Shown piece by piece: positions 32,731 to 44,333 of a stretch of DNA of 64,000 nt. Location of the stretch: positions 978,285-1,042,284 of the forward strand of contig SCFE01000094.1 in the NCBI GenBank assembly GCA_004352715.1, read 5' to 3'. The number at the start of each line of letters is the position of its first letter. Positions within the stretch are counted from its first letter, which is position 1. The position numbers and the translations under genes are program-made. The DNA comes from Hofstenia miamia (lineage: Eukaryota; Xenacoelomorpha; Acoela). The notes beneath the pieces were generated by a model. The model was not told the origin of the DNA, searched no databases, and saw only the letters and a program-made list of their open reading frames with translations.

Positions 32731-35700
32731 TTATGAAAAAATGTCCATTTACATATTTTGTGTAATATTTTACAATAGATCTGTATAAAATTGTAAATGC
32801 TCTTTAAACATAACATTGCTTAAACTGCTTCTCTATTTTGGCTGCCAATATTTAATAACTAAATTTGTAGAATGCAACAATAATAGAATTATCACCTGTG
32901 AAATCAATTATATCCCATTTTTCTTACTGTCCAAACTCTAAAATCCGGATTCGATAAAATATATATATGGCAAAACTCTACCAAATATTTAGAGTGTTAT
33001 AGAAATGGTAGTTTTTTTGATATTTAAGATGTTTTACACAAACATTGTCTATACTTTTCAGGCCAGTTATTCTAAGGCGGAATTCCGAATTTTTTTATTT
33101 AATACTTAATATCAAGAATACAATTTTATAAAATTTTACCTGACTTATATCAGAACGAAATCGCAATGCTATTTTTGTTGTACAAAGTAATCTTTATGTA
33201 TAATCAATATCTATATTCTGCCAATCAATAGTTCTAAAAATATTTATTATAAGAATTAACAAATATATTACCAGACACATCTTAAGATCAACAAAATAAA
33301 ACGCAAATTGCCCAAAAATCTTCTAATTATTGTTTCGCCATTCATAAATATTTGAAAGCAACATAAAAATCATTCCCATTTAGCCCAATCATTAAAAATC
33401 TCTTTATGCCATGCAAGATAGCACTCAGGGGGGTGCGCTGAATTGTCCCCACCCGGTTTTCAAAATTGATTTATATTGGTTCAATCAAAAGAACTGTCCA
33501 TAAAAAGCTAAAAAAAATTTAATACCTAATGCTGTGAAATGCATATTTAAGGTTTAGTTTTTCAATATTTTCCAACATCATCGTGCATGAGTGATTTATG
33601 AGAACACTTCATAAATTGTTGGATCATTTGTGATTGTACGATCATTGAGGTGAGCACATATTAAGGGATTTAGTTTGGTGTTTGGTAGCGATCTAGTGGC
33701 GAAATAAAGTAATTACTAAATGCTAACACTAGGGTGACATGATTAAAAACATATCAACGCGGAACAAGCCAAATTAAGCACTTTTGGTAACATTACCGAG
33801 AGGTTTAATTTTACAACTATAAAGTCCTAGTGAAGATCAGTTTCTAGTAATTTATCAACAAATTTTGACAATTCATTGACAAGTCCTGCATCAAACCTCA
33901 TAAAGATAATTGACAACACATCAACTGTATGAAAATAATTTAAGTAAACACTACACTGCACTGCTTGTATGACATTGTATAATAACTATATTACATTAAT
34001 TCCATTCAAACGATATGTAAGTTAACAACTTGCACTTCTTATATTACAAAAATCTATTTTTCTAGTAAATCAATTTCTTTTTATAATAGTTGAAACTAGT
34101 GCTGTGCGTCCATGTGCTATTTAATTTGCTTGACGAATTCCTCAAGTTGAATAATTGAAATCAGACTTTAGGCTTTACCAGAATAAACAGTACAAGAATT
34201 AACTGAGTATTGGAAGCACATGTACTGTTGATTACTGAAATAATTTCCACCAAAATATTTAAATACACTCATCATTAATAATAGAGCAACAATTGCCCAC
34301 TCCCTCACAAAATAGCAATCAATTCAATATAGGAATTTGGTGTTTAGGTAATGGCTCTTTAATGTAAAAGTTAGTGCAGCTCTATTTCAGCAAAGTTCGT
34401 TCAAACTAGTTTGGTGATAGATCTTCAGCAGATGCTGCATTGTATAAGTGCATTGAAGTGTGTCTTTCATCCATCTTCTGTTGCAGATCTAAGAATAAGA
34501 AGTTTAAATACAGTAATCATTATTTCTTTATTAGTAGAGTCAGAGATGCATCAGGATTCACATTGTTAATTAATGGAGCAAAGTTCTACCATTAATTGTT
34601 TTGAATAATAATGTTTTCATCTTTGCCCTTGATGATTCACTGATTTTACATGACTCCTCTGACATGATAATGAACCCATAGGAACTGTGATGGATTTCCT
34701 ATCTAGTTACAGATAAAAATGTGGAGATTGTGTAGTATTATCTGTTAATTCCTTTTTTAAACAATTTTGTTCTTATTTGATTTTTATATTTGTTGTTTCT
34801 AAAGTTGCTACTCTATTTTTGTTTGTGCTGTTGGATTTGCTTTTACCCAGTAGCCCTCCTTGGAGGTCATTGACTGTATTTCATCCATGTTTTAGTAACT
34901 TTAATATATCAAGCAGTGGATTCATGAGCTATGCTAGAATTTTTTTAGTTAGTTGGATTTATTCACTTATTTTATCATAAACAATGTAGAGATCTAGTTT
35001 GAGCTACACTGATAAACAGACAACATTATAATAATTTGTCTCTGTCTCTGTGAATCACACTCCTAATTTCATACATGATTACTTTTAGAAATTCAAGACA
35101 TGTCCTGTCTCACTAGAATGCCCCTGCTGACCTGCCTTTTCCACAAGGATCAATGAAAGTGGACATCTCTACAGATTGACAATACCAAACAGATCAATAT
35201 GTTAATGAAATCTCTTTAAATGTCAAACATCTTCAGGAATTGATGATATATTTACTCATTCTCATGCTGAGGATCAGCAAATGATTACCCTGTTGTGTAG
35301 GAAGATAAAGTAGAAAGAGCAAATATTTACTGAAGCAGAAGAAATAATGAGAAAAGATATGCTCATTTCAAAAACCAGGAAGCTCTCATTTGTGGGTAAT
35401 TGCAATTTGCCTTTTAACCTCAGACACTATTAGTTATTCCTGTCAATGCATGAAATCCTCTGAGAGAGACTTCATCTGTGAAAAATTTGAGTTATGGGAA
35501 ATTGAACAGAAAGCTGCTGCTAGTGAAGTGGACAAATTACTTTGAAGGTACCTAATTTTACATAATGTTTTAATCAAGCAAAAATGGAAAAAATCTTTAT
35601 GTTGTTTAGAAATTTGTTTGTTGTGAAAGTCTCTGAACTAATTTCACACAAAGTGCCAATTACTCCTGCAATAAATTAAGTTGCTCATCATACTGCTTCT

Positions 35701-37039
35701 GTTAAGACAACACAAACCTCAATATATATCAATACAGGTGCTATTCTTTTGCTTCCTCTATATCTAGTAATACTGGTTTAATAAGTTCTCCTATGTATCT
35801 GGTGAATATTTATCTAATCACCCTGTTAGTTCCCCTGTGATTGAGACTCACTTCCTGCTGTCCTTCATCAGCCTCATTTTTACAATCAGTCTTTCCAACA
35901 TTACTATAAAAACCAAGAAATTTTCTCAAATTGTTTGATATATAATTTAATTCACTATAATTTAATTCACTATAGTTTAATTCATTTTTCACTAATACAA
36001 AAAAAGGAAATACTTTTTCATCAAACATTTGCAAGCATTCAAAATTAAACTTTTGCTTTTAAAAACAAGATGGAAATTATTGAATAAAATAAATAACAAA
36101 TGTTTGAGTTATAGACATAATAAATCATAAAAAAATTGCAATGGCTAAAGTAGATGATTACAAAAAAGTTATCATTTTCTAAATAATCAGAAATACACCA
36201 TTTTCAATAGTTAAAAATATTTAAACACATGTAGCATTGCCCACATTTTAATTGAAGACAAAATGTAATTAATATCATAGTTCACTTGTAGTGGTTGTTA
36301 TCACACTATTAAATTTGTCTATTTTTAGTTCATCTCATTGTTGATGTTAAGCTTGTATATTGTCATCATTCACCTTCTTCTTTTACCATGTACTCTTCAT
36401 CATTGTCTTTGGCAAGGGTTGTTCATCTGTTAAAGTTAAGGCTGGAGAATATCAACACCCAATGAGATATCCAAGTAGGAAATAAGTCATATGCATGTAC
36501 AAAACTTTTCAAAATTGAATGGAAAATACACACATCAACTATTGTGTATTATGGACATTGTGTGATAAACAATTTCTAATAATAACAGACTAGATTTAGC
36601 ATGGGAATGAAATGAGAACTTGATAATTAAATAAATACACACTCATATACAAACTAAATTAGGAAGGAAATGTAATAAATTTCATCATGTATTTTTACTA
36701 GCAATTGAACTAATATACAAAAATAGTAAGTTTATATAAGTGGAAATGTTTAAAATGCTTTATTGAGATTCTTTTTTTGCTGAAGTGAAAAAACAAAGAG
36801 AAGCAGTAATTGTCTAAAACCAAGTTGATTCCTATTCTAGTAAAATGACATAAGTTGTTTTTTAGTGTGCAGAAAGAGAGAAGTAGTGAATTAGTGAACC
36901 ACTTGATCACATTATTCTTTATCAATCAATTAAATTAATGCATGTGCATTTTTAGTAGACAATAACATCTACATAAATCATTAAAAAACTATTAAAAGAT
37001 GCATACATTTTTTGTGGAGGACTTTTAACTTGGAGGATT
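32731..37039. other. Long non-coding stretch
   Basis: No supported gene in 4.3 kb. Frames of 60-75 codons occur but match nothing. A 16-bp word 'actataatttaattc' is repeated three times near 35945-35985. The sequence looks like unrecognised intergenic or old transposon DNA. Confidence 0.45.
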
Positions 37040-37619
37040 TTTCAATTGATAAAAGAAACATTGGAACTGAAATCTGGCAAAGTAAAAAAGTTGGTACAAA
37101 CATTTTTCAAACAGAAAAGGTGTGTGGTACACTATGAAGTACTGAAATTTTACATTGAGCAAGGACTGAAGATCACTAAATTCCACAGGACACTACAATT
37201 TAAGCAGCCACCATTTTTAGAGCCATTCATTGATTTAAGTACATCAAAACACAAGGTTGCAAAGAATAAGTTTGAAAAGAATTTTTATAAGCTCATGTCC
37301 AACACAGTTTTTAGCAAGGCAATGGAATCACTGATGACAAGATGTAGAGCTAAGTTTTTGGGCATTTACAAAATAAAGAGCCACAATGTCTATCAAGAAC
37401 TGGCATCTCTGTCACACCACTTTGATATTTCTAACTATTCATCCAATTCACCACTGTTCAGTGAAAAAACCAAGATAACATATTTGAATATTAAAGCTGA
37501 ACTTGTTAATGATATCATTAGTCAGGTGGTTGCTCTGAAATAAAAAATGTATTCTGTACAGTATGTTTCTAACAGCATATGCAATGAGAAAGCAAGTGCT
37601 AAGTGGTTAGGAGGACTTT
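37040..37619 (+). pseudogene. Family B DNA polymerase, second copy with internal deletion
   Basis: Residues 'CVVHYEVLKFYIEQGLKITK' and 'KNKFEKNFYKLMSNTVF' align closely with the copy at 661-2246. Directly after 'RCRAKFLG' the sequence jumps to 'IKSHNVYQELASLSHHFDIS', which in the first copy lies downstream of motif C. The deletion removes about 85 residues including the Y-S-D-T-D-S active site, so this copy cannot be catalytic. A TAA at 37541-37543 is followed in phase by 'KMYSVQYVSNS', again matching the first copy. It is from the same polymerase family but a diverged insertion. Confidence 0.8.
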
Positions 37620-38084
37620 AGTATAGAGATATTTTTTTATAATGTTTACATTTAAAGCATGAATATATTTGCTGTGCAGGACTTTTAACATGGAGGCATT
37701 TTTTATCAATTAATAAACAGGCATTATGAATGGCAGCAAGCAAATCTAAACAATTTAATAATAGTTTTTATTGTTTAAAATATGCATATACAACAGTTCA
37801 AGATGTGATTTGAATCTAGTGAACACTTAGAGTGTTTTTCTCTTGTAGATCCTCTGAACTTTTCAACTTTCAGAAACAATTTTCCTACATCAACCATTCA
37901 TAAACTATCAAAGTTTTACCTGATGATTGATTGTGAAAATTTAAAAAATAAATTGTAAATAGTTTATGAAAACAAAGAGTTTAGGAAAAGTCAGAAAGTC
38001 ACAACAATGTATCATTTTCTTAAAAGCAATGAATTGCACATAATATTTTCAGAATTTGAAAGGATGTATATTGTCTTAACAACA
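37620..38084. other. Non-coding stretch before the hAT remnant
   Basis: Degraded hAT sequence may start near 38045 ('EFERMYIVLTTP' in one frame). Nothing else is recognised. Confidence 0.35.
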
Positions 38085-38260
38085 CCATAAATACAGCTGA
38101 ATCTGAACAATGCTTTAGCACCCTAAAACAAATAATATCATTCTTAAGGAACATGATGCAAGAAGATAGACTAAATGCTCTATCATTAATTTCAATTGAG
38201 AAAACTTATTTTGAAAAAGATTTTTCAAAAGAAAAGATTATACAAAATTTGCAACCATAA
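38085..38260 (+). pseudogene. hAT transposase C-terminal dimerisation domain
   Basis: The frame reads 'NTAESEQCFSTLKQIISFLR' followed by 'NMMQEDRLNALSLISIEK' and ends at TAA 38258-38260. This is the hAT dimerisation motif (T-A-x-x-E-R-x-F-S-x-L-K ... R-L-x-x-L-x-L-L-x-I-E). A frameshift just upstream separates it from 'EFERMYIVLT', which fits the preceding family segment. The ZMYM1-like subtype matches the N-terminal fragment at 14123, but the two are 24 kb apart and are separate insertions. Confidence 0.7.
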
Positions 38261-38525
38261 AAAACATAAATGCAACATTAGAGACTGTTGACATCCAGAA
38301 AGATGGAATATGTAGACTTCTTTTCTGGATCATATCCCTCTACAATTGGGCTATTTTATTTAAAATAATGACCTGAATATATACTGGGCATGTCTCCTTT
38401 AATACTGGATTCAAACAATTCCAACTGGTCAATATTGGCAATGGGATCCAATGACATTGCTAAATATATATTAGGATTGTATTCCAGCTATAATTTGAAT
38501 TTGTGACAAAATGCTCAGAGCCTAG

Positions 38526-39083
38526 TGTAGAGTCACTCGGGGAAATTTCGTGATTATTATTTAGTTGATTTTTATTCTTTTTTGTATTAACGTCATCATG
38601 ACATCAGAGTTATTTTATTTCGTTATTTTGAGGCTAGGTTTACGAAAGAACTCATGTCCCCTCGATGGTGCTAAATGTGTTGCTCAAATTGAATTTTATT
38701 TGCAAGGGAAATTGATAACATGAATAGCTAATGATTAACTGTGATTGTAAACTAAGACAGGTAGTTATTTATTGTTTTAACCATGTATAAAATGAGGAAC
38801 ATTGTTGAGAAATGTTAATAGATTTTATCTAGCTTCAATTACTGTTCACTTTTCTCTCCTTTACTTTACTTAGTATATTTTGATTATGAAAATAATTGCT
38901 TAAGCTCGGCGACAATTTGGGAGTGCTTTCTGAAGGCACAGGGCGACACGTAGCTCCTGGCAATCATTAGATCTTCCCAGCCCAAATTGTGGACTCATTA
39001 GGTTACGGATACAGGTACGGCTAAGGAAATAATAAACCTCCCATTTGATATTCAACACGTACATTCACTTATATTTTATTACA
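38526..39083 (+). mobile_element. Candidate 5' LTR of Gypsy element 1
   Basis: A 558-bp segment starting TGTAGAG and ending TTACA (TGTA...TACA inverted ends). It contains TATAAAA at 38786-38792 and AATAAA at 39031-39036, in the order and spacing expected for U3, R and U5. It lies about 1.1 kb upstream of the gag start, on the same strand. No matching second LTR is present, because element 1 is cut off at its 3' end, and no clear tRNA-complementary TGG site follows, so the boundaries rest on internal signals only. Confidence 0.4.
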
Positions 39084-39921
39084 CTGTGATGATGCCATGC
39101 CATTGGCTAGCATGAATGTCTGGCAATTACAGACTATTATTTAGTGAGCTGAGAACTAACAATGAAAATGAGATGTTTACTTTGCTATGAGATAGAAATT
39201 AATAAGTGAGACAAATAGGGTAGCACCATGCACTAGTCGAGCACTAAACTGTTTCTAAAGATTCCGCTTTGGCTGGAAGCCATGTTAGTTGGTCATCTTG
39301 GAACGAACTATCTAAAGTATCAAATACTTGGATGAATTACCAATGTTTANNNNNNNNNNNNNNNNNNNNNNNNNNNNNNNNNNNNNNNNNNNNNNNNNNN
39401 NNNNNNNNNNNNNNNNNNNNNNNNNNNNNNNNNNNNNNNNNNNNNNNNNNNNNNNNNNNNNNNNNNNNNNNNNNNNNNNNNNNNNNNNNNNNNNNNNNNN
39501 NNNNNNNNNNNNNNNNNNNNNNNNNNNNNNNNNNNNNNNNNNNNNNNNNNNNNNNNNNNNNNNNNNNNNNNNNNNNNNNNNNNNNNNNNNNNNNNNNNNN
39601 NNNNNNNNNNNNNNNNNNNNNNNNNNNNNNNNNNNNNNNNNNNNNNNNNNNNNNNNNNNNNNNNNNNNNNNNNNNNNNNNNNNNNNNNNNNNNNNNNNNN
39701 NNNNNNNNNNNNNNNNNNNNNNNNNNNNNNNNNNNNNNNNNNNNNNNATTGGGAGGGCAATCACGATTTTTAAGTGTTCTGCTTGGTGTATGTTTGTGTT
39801 TTGCCTGTTACAATTCTTTTTTTGTCTCAGTGCTTTATGTGTTGGATTTATTACCAAGTGCTGCTGTAATCCCACATTTGGGTTTGGATTCTGTGATTTT
39901 TAGGAGCTGTGTGTTTCTTCT
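39084..39921. other. Element 1 leader with 398-N gap
   Basis: Presumed untranslated leader between candidate LTR and gag, with Ns at 39350-39747. A different TGG-like word occurs near 39119, but no primer-binding site can be claimed. Confidence 0.35.
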
Positions 39922-40664
39922 GTGGTTGGGAAGTGCTCCCAGATGTCCGTTATTATAGTTATTATTTCTTGTTACTTTTCTTGTAAATTATTAGATTCAA
40001 ATCATACAGTTACTTATTCTCCTACTTTTGGGACTCCTCCGAGTGTCCCCTGTGTAAGCGTTGGCAACCAGGACGTTGCCCCTTCCACCGTTGGATTGTT
40101 TGGATCGTTGTTGAATTTCTGCCCTCTGACTTCTCCCACCCAAACGTCTCAACATCAAGATCATCTGGCATCAACTAGTCCATATCCACGCGAAGGTACC
40201 AGTAGCCCCAATGTTCAGTGATGGCTTCGCTGAGTCTTGAATACCCAAAATGCTCCTCCAATTCCATTTCATCCCGATCATTGTATTGACAATGCAATGA
40301 ACTCCTTGCCCCGTTTTGATACCCAACAGATGGAAATCTCGCATTTGAAAGATGCTTTATCGCAGCAAGTCGCTATGAGAATGGACAGTGAGCGCCAGGT
40401 CGAATCTCTTCAAGCTGAACTTAATACTCAACATGTTGCGTACCAGAAAATGGAAATGAGGATGCTAGAATCAACTGTTGCCTTGGAATTACAAATTCAC
40501 GAGTTAAAAACTCAGATGGCTAAGTCGGAAGAGGCCGCTGAATGGTAGTACCTCAGATAGGCGACCCTGATTTCGTAGTTAAATTCTTCCTGTCGAGACT
40601 CCCGGACAAATACCAGTGCACAGTAAACATTCAGTTTTACCTAAGTTCATGGGGCAAATCAATG
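39922..40664 (+). pseudogene. gag: Gypsy element 1 gag, N-terminal part
   Basis: One frame runs through this segment with TGA codons at 40219-40221 and 40231-40233. The first part is Ser/Thr/Pro-rich. From about 40310 a charged heptad-like stretch ('DSERQVESLQAELNTQHVAY') predicts a coiled coil, as in the gag of element 2. A frameshift near 40545 leads to 'VLPKFMGQIN', matching 'ILPKFTGRVD' of element 2 at the start of the capsid-like domain. Sequence is then lost in a 208-N gap (40665-40872). The product would be the structural polyprotein packaging element RNA. Confidence 0.7.
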
Positions 40665-40872
40665 NNNNNNNNNNNNNNNNNNNNNNNNNNNNNNNNNNNN
40701 NNNNNNNNNNNNNNNNNNNNNNNNNNNNNNNNNNNNNNNNNNNNNNNNNNNNNNNNNNNNNNNNNNNNNNNNNNNNNNNNNNNNNNNNNNNNNNNNNNNN
40801 NNNNNNNNNNNNNNNNNNNNNNNNNNNNNNNNNNNNNNNNNNNNNNNNNNNNNNNNNNNNNNNNNNNNNNNN

Positions 40873-41386
40873 CCAGAAGAGAATTTGCATGATATCATAA
40901 GAAAAGTGATTAGCGTAGTCTACATGATCTATAATTCCAATCGAATTGATAAAGATCTCTACAAGCTCTCTGGCACCACCGGAAAAGCGGAACCTAAAAA
41001 GACCATTCTGAAGAAGGATTTCGACATATCTTCAGTCAGGTGTTTCTGTTGTCGAGAAAAGGGTCATTTCAAATCTAATTGTAAAGCAAAGATTCAAATT
41101 TTTTGCTGAAGGTGAGGGTTTCTTAGTTGATGAGCAGCTGGCTGTCTCTGCTGTCTCCTCTATGGATACATTATTAGTAGACTTGACGGAAACCGAGTCC
41201 CATTTAAATTAAAAGGAGCGCCAACTCCCTCAAAACGTGCACAGGACGTATTAGTGATCACTAATATGATAAGGAAGAACCTAATTCCTGTGGAAATGAA
41301 TGGAAGAATCATTAATGCTACTATCGATACCGGGGATGCAGCGTCAATCATCAGTGATGAATGCGGCAAAGACATTTGTTTTACCC
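40873..41386 (+). repeat. Duplicated contig end: gag zinc knuckle to protease
   Basis: This 514-bp segment is almost identical to 41680-42193 (offset 807) and ends at a lone n (41387). It interrupts gag between its N-terminal part and 41388 onward. That position and the n joint argue for an alternative haplotype or copy placed wrongly. It differs at informative sites: here the protease reads 'ATIDTGDAAS', an intact D-T-G, whereas the other copy reads 'ATINTRAAAS'. Confidence 0.75.
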
Positions 41387-41387
41387 G

Positions 41388-41916
41388 NGCATACAATCAA
41401 TACATGATGTTGGATCGAAATATCAAGCCTGATTATCAATTGTTAGTTGGATTTTTTGAGGATCACTACAAGGCTCCTCATATAAAACACCAATACAAGA
41501 CGCTGCTTTGTGATATGTCTTTTAAGAGAGGCGACGATATTCGCAATTACATTACACAAGTCGAGAGACTTTTTCGATTGAGTAGTCTGTCTCCTGAATA
41601 CTCTAGACATGACCTCTTCTCGTATATCTGTAGAGGATTCCCTCCTTCAATCCGTAGTTGCCTGGAAATGAAATGTGATCCAGAAGAGAATTTGCATGAT
41701 ATCATAAGAAAAGCGATTAGCGTAGTCTACATGATCTATAATTCCAATCGAATCAATAAAGATCTCTACAAGCTCTCTGGCACCACCGGAAAAGCGGAAC
41801 CTAAAAAGACCATTCTGAAGAAGGATTTCGACATATCTTCAGTCAGGTGTTTCTGTTGTCGAGAAAAGGGTCATTTCAAATCTAATTGTAAAGCAAAGAT
41901 TCAAATTTTTTGCTGA
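41388..41916 (+). pseudogene. gag: Gypsy element 1 gag, capsid and zinc knuckle
   Basis: It starts inside the capsid-like domain, 'VGFFEDHYKAPHIKHQYKTL' and 'RNYITQVERLFRLSSLSPEY', aligned along its length with element 2 gag. It ends with a C-x2-C-x4-H-x4-C zinc knuckle, 'CFCCREKGHFKSNC', for nucleic acid binding. A run of six Ts near 41906 shifts the frame to TGA 41914-41916; the frame that carries on to the frameshift heptamer lies one base away, so a homopolymer indel separates them in both copies of this segment. Confidence 0.75.
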
Positions 41917-42009
41917 AGGTGAGGGTTTCTTAGTTGATGAGCAGCTGGCTGTCTCTGCTGTCTCCTCTATGGATACATTATTAGTAGACTTGACGGAAAC
42001 CGAGTCCCA

Positions 42010-42016
42010 TTTAAAT
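42010..42016 (+). promoter_or_regulatory. Predicted -1 ribosomal frameshift heptamer, gag/protease (element 1)
   Basis: T TTA AAT in the zero frame, followed at once by TAA 42017-42019. Slipping back one base gives TTA AAG GGA GCG, which is the protease frame. The duplicate segment has the same heptamer at 41203-41209, and element 2 has it at the homologous place. X-XXY-YYZ of this kind is an established slippery site; no downstream pseudoknot could be evaluated. Confidence 0.6.
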
Positions 42017-42528
42017 TAAAGGGAGCGCCAACTCCCTCAAAACGTGCACAGGACGTATTAGTGATCACTAATATGATAAGGAAGAACCTAATTCCTGTGG
42101 AAATGAATGGAAGAATCATTAATGCTACTATCAATACCAGGGCTGCAGCGTCAATCATCAGTGATGAATGCTGCAAAGACATTTGTTTTACCCATGATTC
42201 AATCAATTCTTCAGCCAACATTAAACTTATCGATGCCTCAGGAAATTCAATATCCTTGAAAGGGAAACTAAAGAATGCCGCGTTAAAGATTCATACCGAA
42301 CAATTCGAAGTAGATCTAATTGTCATTGATACTGCTAATCATCAGCTTCCTTACAACTTGATTTTGGGTAATGATTTTCTGGAAAAAAATTCATGTGTAA
42401 TCGATTATAAAAATAACACAATATCTATAAAAGACCAAGACGCCACGCAGCTAGCGACAATTCCAGAGCGGGAAGTTGTGTTCAATTTAAAGGAGCCTGT
42501 TTACTTAGAAGCTAAACATTGGACCTGA
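42016..42528 (+). pseudogene. pol: Gypsy element 1 aspartic protease, active site lost
   Basis: Retropepsin-like domain in the -1 frame: 'VEMNGRIINATINTRAAAS' replaces the expected D-T-G-A with N-T-R-A (Asn codon 42133-42135), then 'NLILGNDFL' matches the family's I-L-G-x-D-F-L second signature. The frame meets TGA at 42526-42528 and continues in phase into the reverse transcriptase. With the catalytic Asp replaced, this copy cannot cleave the polyprotein; the duplicate at 40873-41386 keeps D-T-G. Confidence 0.75.
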
Positions 42529-42534
42529 GTAGCT

Positions 42535-44066
42535 GTGTTTTTGAATTTGGAAATGAATGGTGATGTGATGATCGCAGGTCAAAGGGGCAAATATATCAAA
42601 GGCATCTCCTTTTCACCCAACTTGTGTAAAGTGAGCTCAGGAAAAACATACGTCACTATTCTGAATGGATCGACACGTCTGGTGCGATTCAAAGAATCTG
42701 ATCTCCAAATAATCAGTGTGCCAGTTCGGGTTGAAAGTGTTGAGACTTCATGTTTATCGATTTGTACTGCCATCCATGATCTTGAAGATTTGCCTACTGT
42801 TAAGATTCCCACTGTGAATAACGAGACCCATTCACATCTAAAGGATAGTGAGAAGAAGTCCCTTATTTCTATACTGCGTAGCAAGAGTGAAGTGTTTAAT
42901 TATGGTGCAATCAGCATGGGGCAGGCGATTGGAGAAGAGCATGCGATCGAATTAAAGCAAGAGAAGCCTATCCGCCTACCTGTCTGTCGAGTTCCAGAAA
43001 ACCTAAAAGCAGAATATGAAAAAATTCTCAAAGACTTAATAGAGAGCAGAATCATTCAGGGAAGTAATAGTCTCTATGCAGCCCCCACTGTGTTTATTAG
43101 ACAAGGGGAAAAGTACAGGCTCTGTATCGATTTCCGGAAACTGAATGACATTATGATCAAAGATGCTTACCCACTACCTCGAATTGAGGATCTACTATAT
43201 GACGCCAGCAAGTATAAGTTTTTCTCTTGCCTCGATCTCTGTAAAGCCTATTGGCAGGTACCAATGCGTCCATCCGATATTCCGAAGACCGCATTCATTA
43301 CGCCCTATGGCCTATACGAATGGAAATATATGGCATTCGGGTTATGTAATGCGCCTGCAACTTTTCAGCGCTATGTCACCAAGGTGTTAACTAACGATTC
43401 TAATATTCTTGAACCAGGGATTTCCGCATATATAGACAACATTCTGGTAGCCAGTGATACTTTCGATGAACATCTCGAGAAATTACATNGAAATATATGG
43501 CATTTGGGTTATGTAATGCGCCTGCAACTTTTCAGCGCTATGTCACCAAGGTGTTAACTAATGATTCTAATATTCTTGAACCGGGGATTTCCGCAAATAT
43601 AGATGACATTCTGGTAGCCAGTGATACTTTCGATGAACATCTCAAGAAATTACATAGAACCTTGGAGTTGTTACAGAAAGCTGGTCTCAAGGTGAATGGG
43701 AATAAATGCTCTTTAGCCCAGATTAAAGTCACATTTCTCGGTAGGGTGATTGAACATGGACGAATCTCGATTTAAACCAATTGCAAAACAGTTTTTAGAA
43801 TGAATTGAGACACCCCGGAGCAGAAAAGATGTGCAGAGGCTAATGGGATTTCTGAATTATAACGGAATGTTCCTCTCCGACCTAGCCGAGAAAACGAAGT
43901 CTATAACTCAATTACTTAAAAAATCCCACAAGTTTAAATGGACGTGGACTGAGCAAGAGGCATTGGAAGGGATTAAGTCCGAACTACAAAAGATACCGTC
44001 ATTGAACACCCCAGACTATACAAAAGAATTCACTGTTGATTGCGACGCCAGTGCTGTCGCCATTAG
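42535..44066 (+). pseudogene. pol: Gypsy element 1 reverse transcriptase and RNase H start
   Basis: RT motifs in order: 'YRLCIDFRKLND', 'FSCLDLCKAYWQVPM' (first catalytic Asp), 'MAFGLCNAPATFQRYV' and the Y-x-D-D box. A lone n at 43489 joins two overlapping segments: 43322-43488 repeats as 43490-43656 with about six differences. One copy has 'AYIDNILVAS' and the other 'ANIDDILVAS', each missing one key residue. After a TAA at 43773-43775 and a frameshift, the connection 'VQRLMGFLNYNGMF' and the RNase H start 'DCDASAVAI' follow, ending at n 44067. Confidence 0.85.
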
Positions 44067-44067
44067 N

Positions 44068-44332
44068 CCACGCAGCTAGCGACAATTCCAGAGCGGGAAG
44101 TTGTGTTCAATTTAAAGGAGCCTGTTTACTTAGAAGCTAAACATTGGACCTGAGTAGCTGTGTTTTTGAATTTGGAAATGAATGGTGATGTGATGATCGC
44201 AGGTCAAAGGGGCAAATATATCAAAGGCATCTCCTTTTCACCCAACTTGTGTAAAGTGAGCTCAGGAAAAACATACGTCACTATTCTGAATGGATCGACA
44301 CGTCTGGTGCGATTCAAAGAATCTGATCTCCA
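44068..44332 (+). repeat. Misplaced contig piece inside RNase H
   Basis: 265 bp identical to 42449-42713 (end of protease to start of RT), flanked by lone n bases at 44067 and 44333. Removing it would join the RNase H halves on either side, so it is most likely a scaffolding error and not a real duplication. Confidence 0.8.
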
Positions 44333-44333
44333 N

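Noticed and set aside
42061-42221. Minus-strand frames opposite protease (41160-41396, 41967-42221)
   Set aside because: Antisense shadows of the duplicated protease segment.
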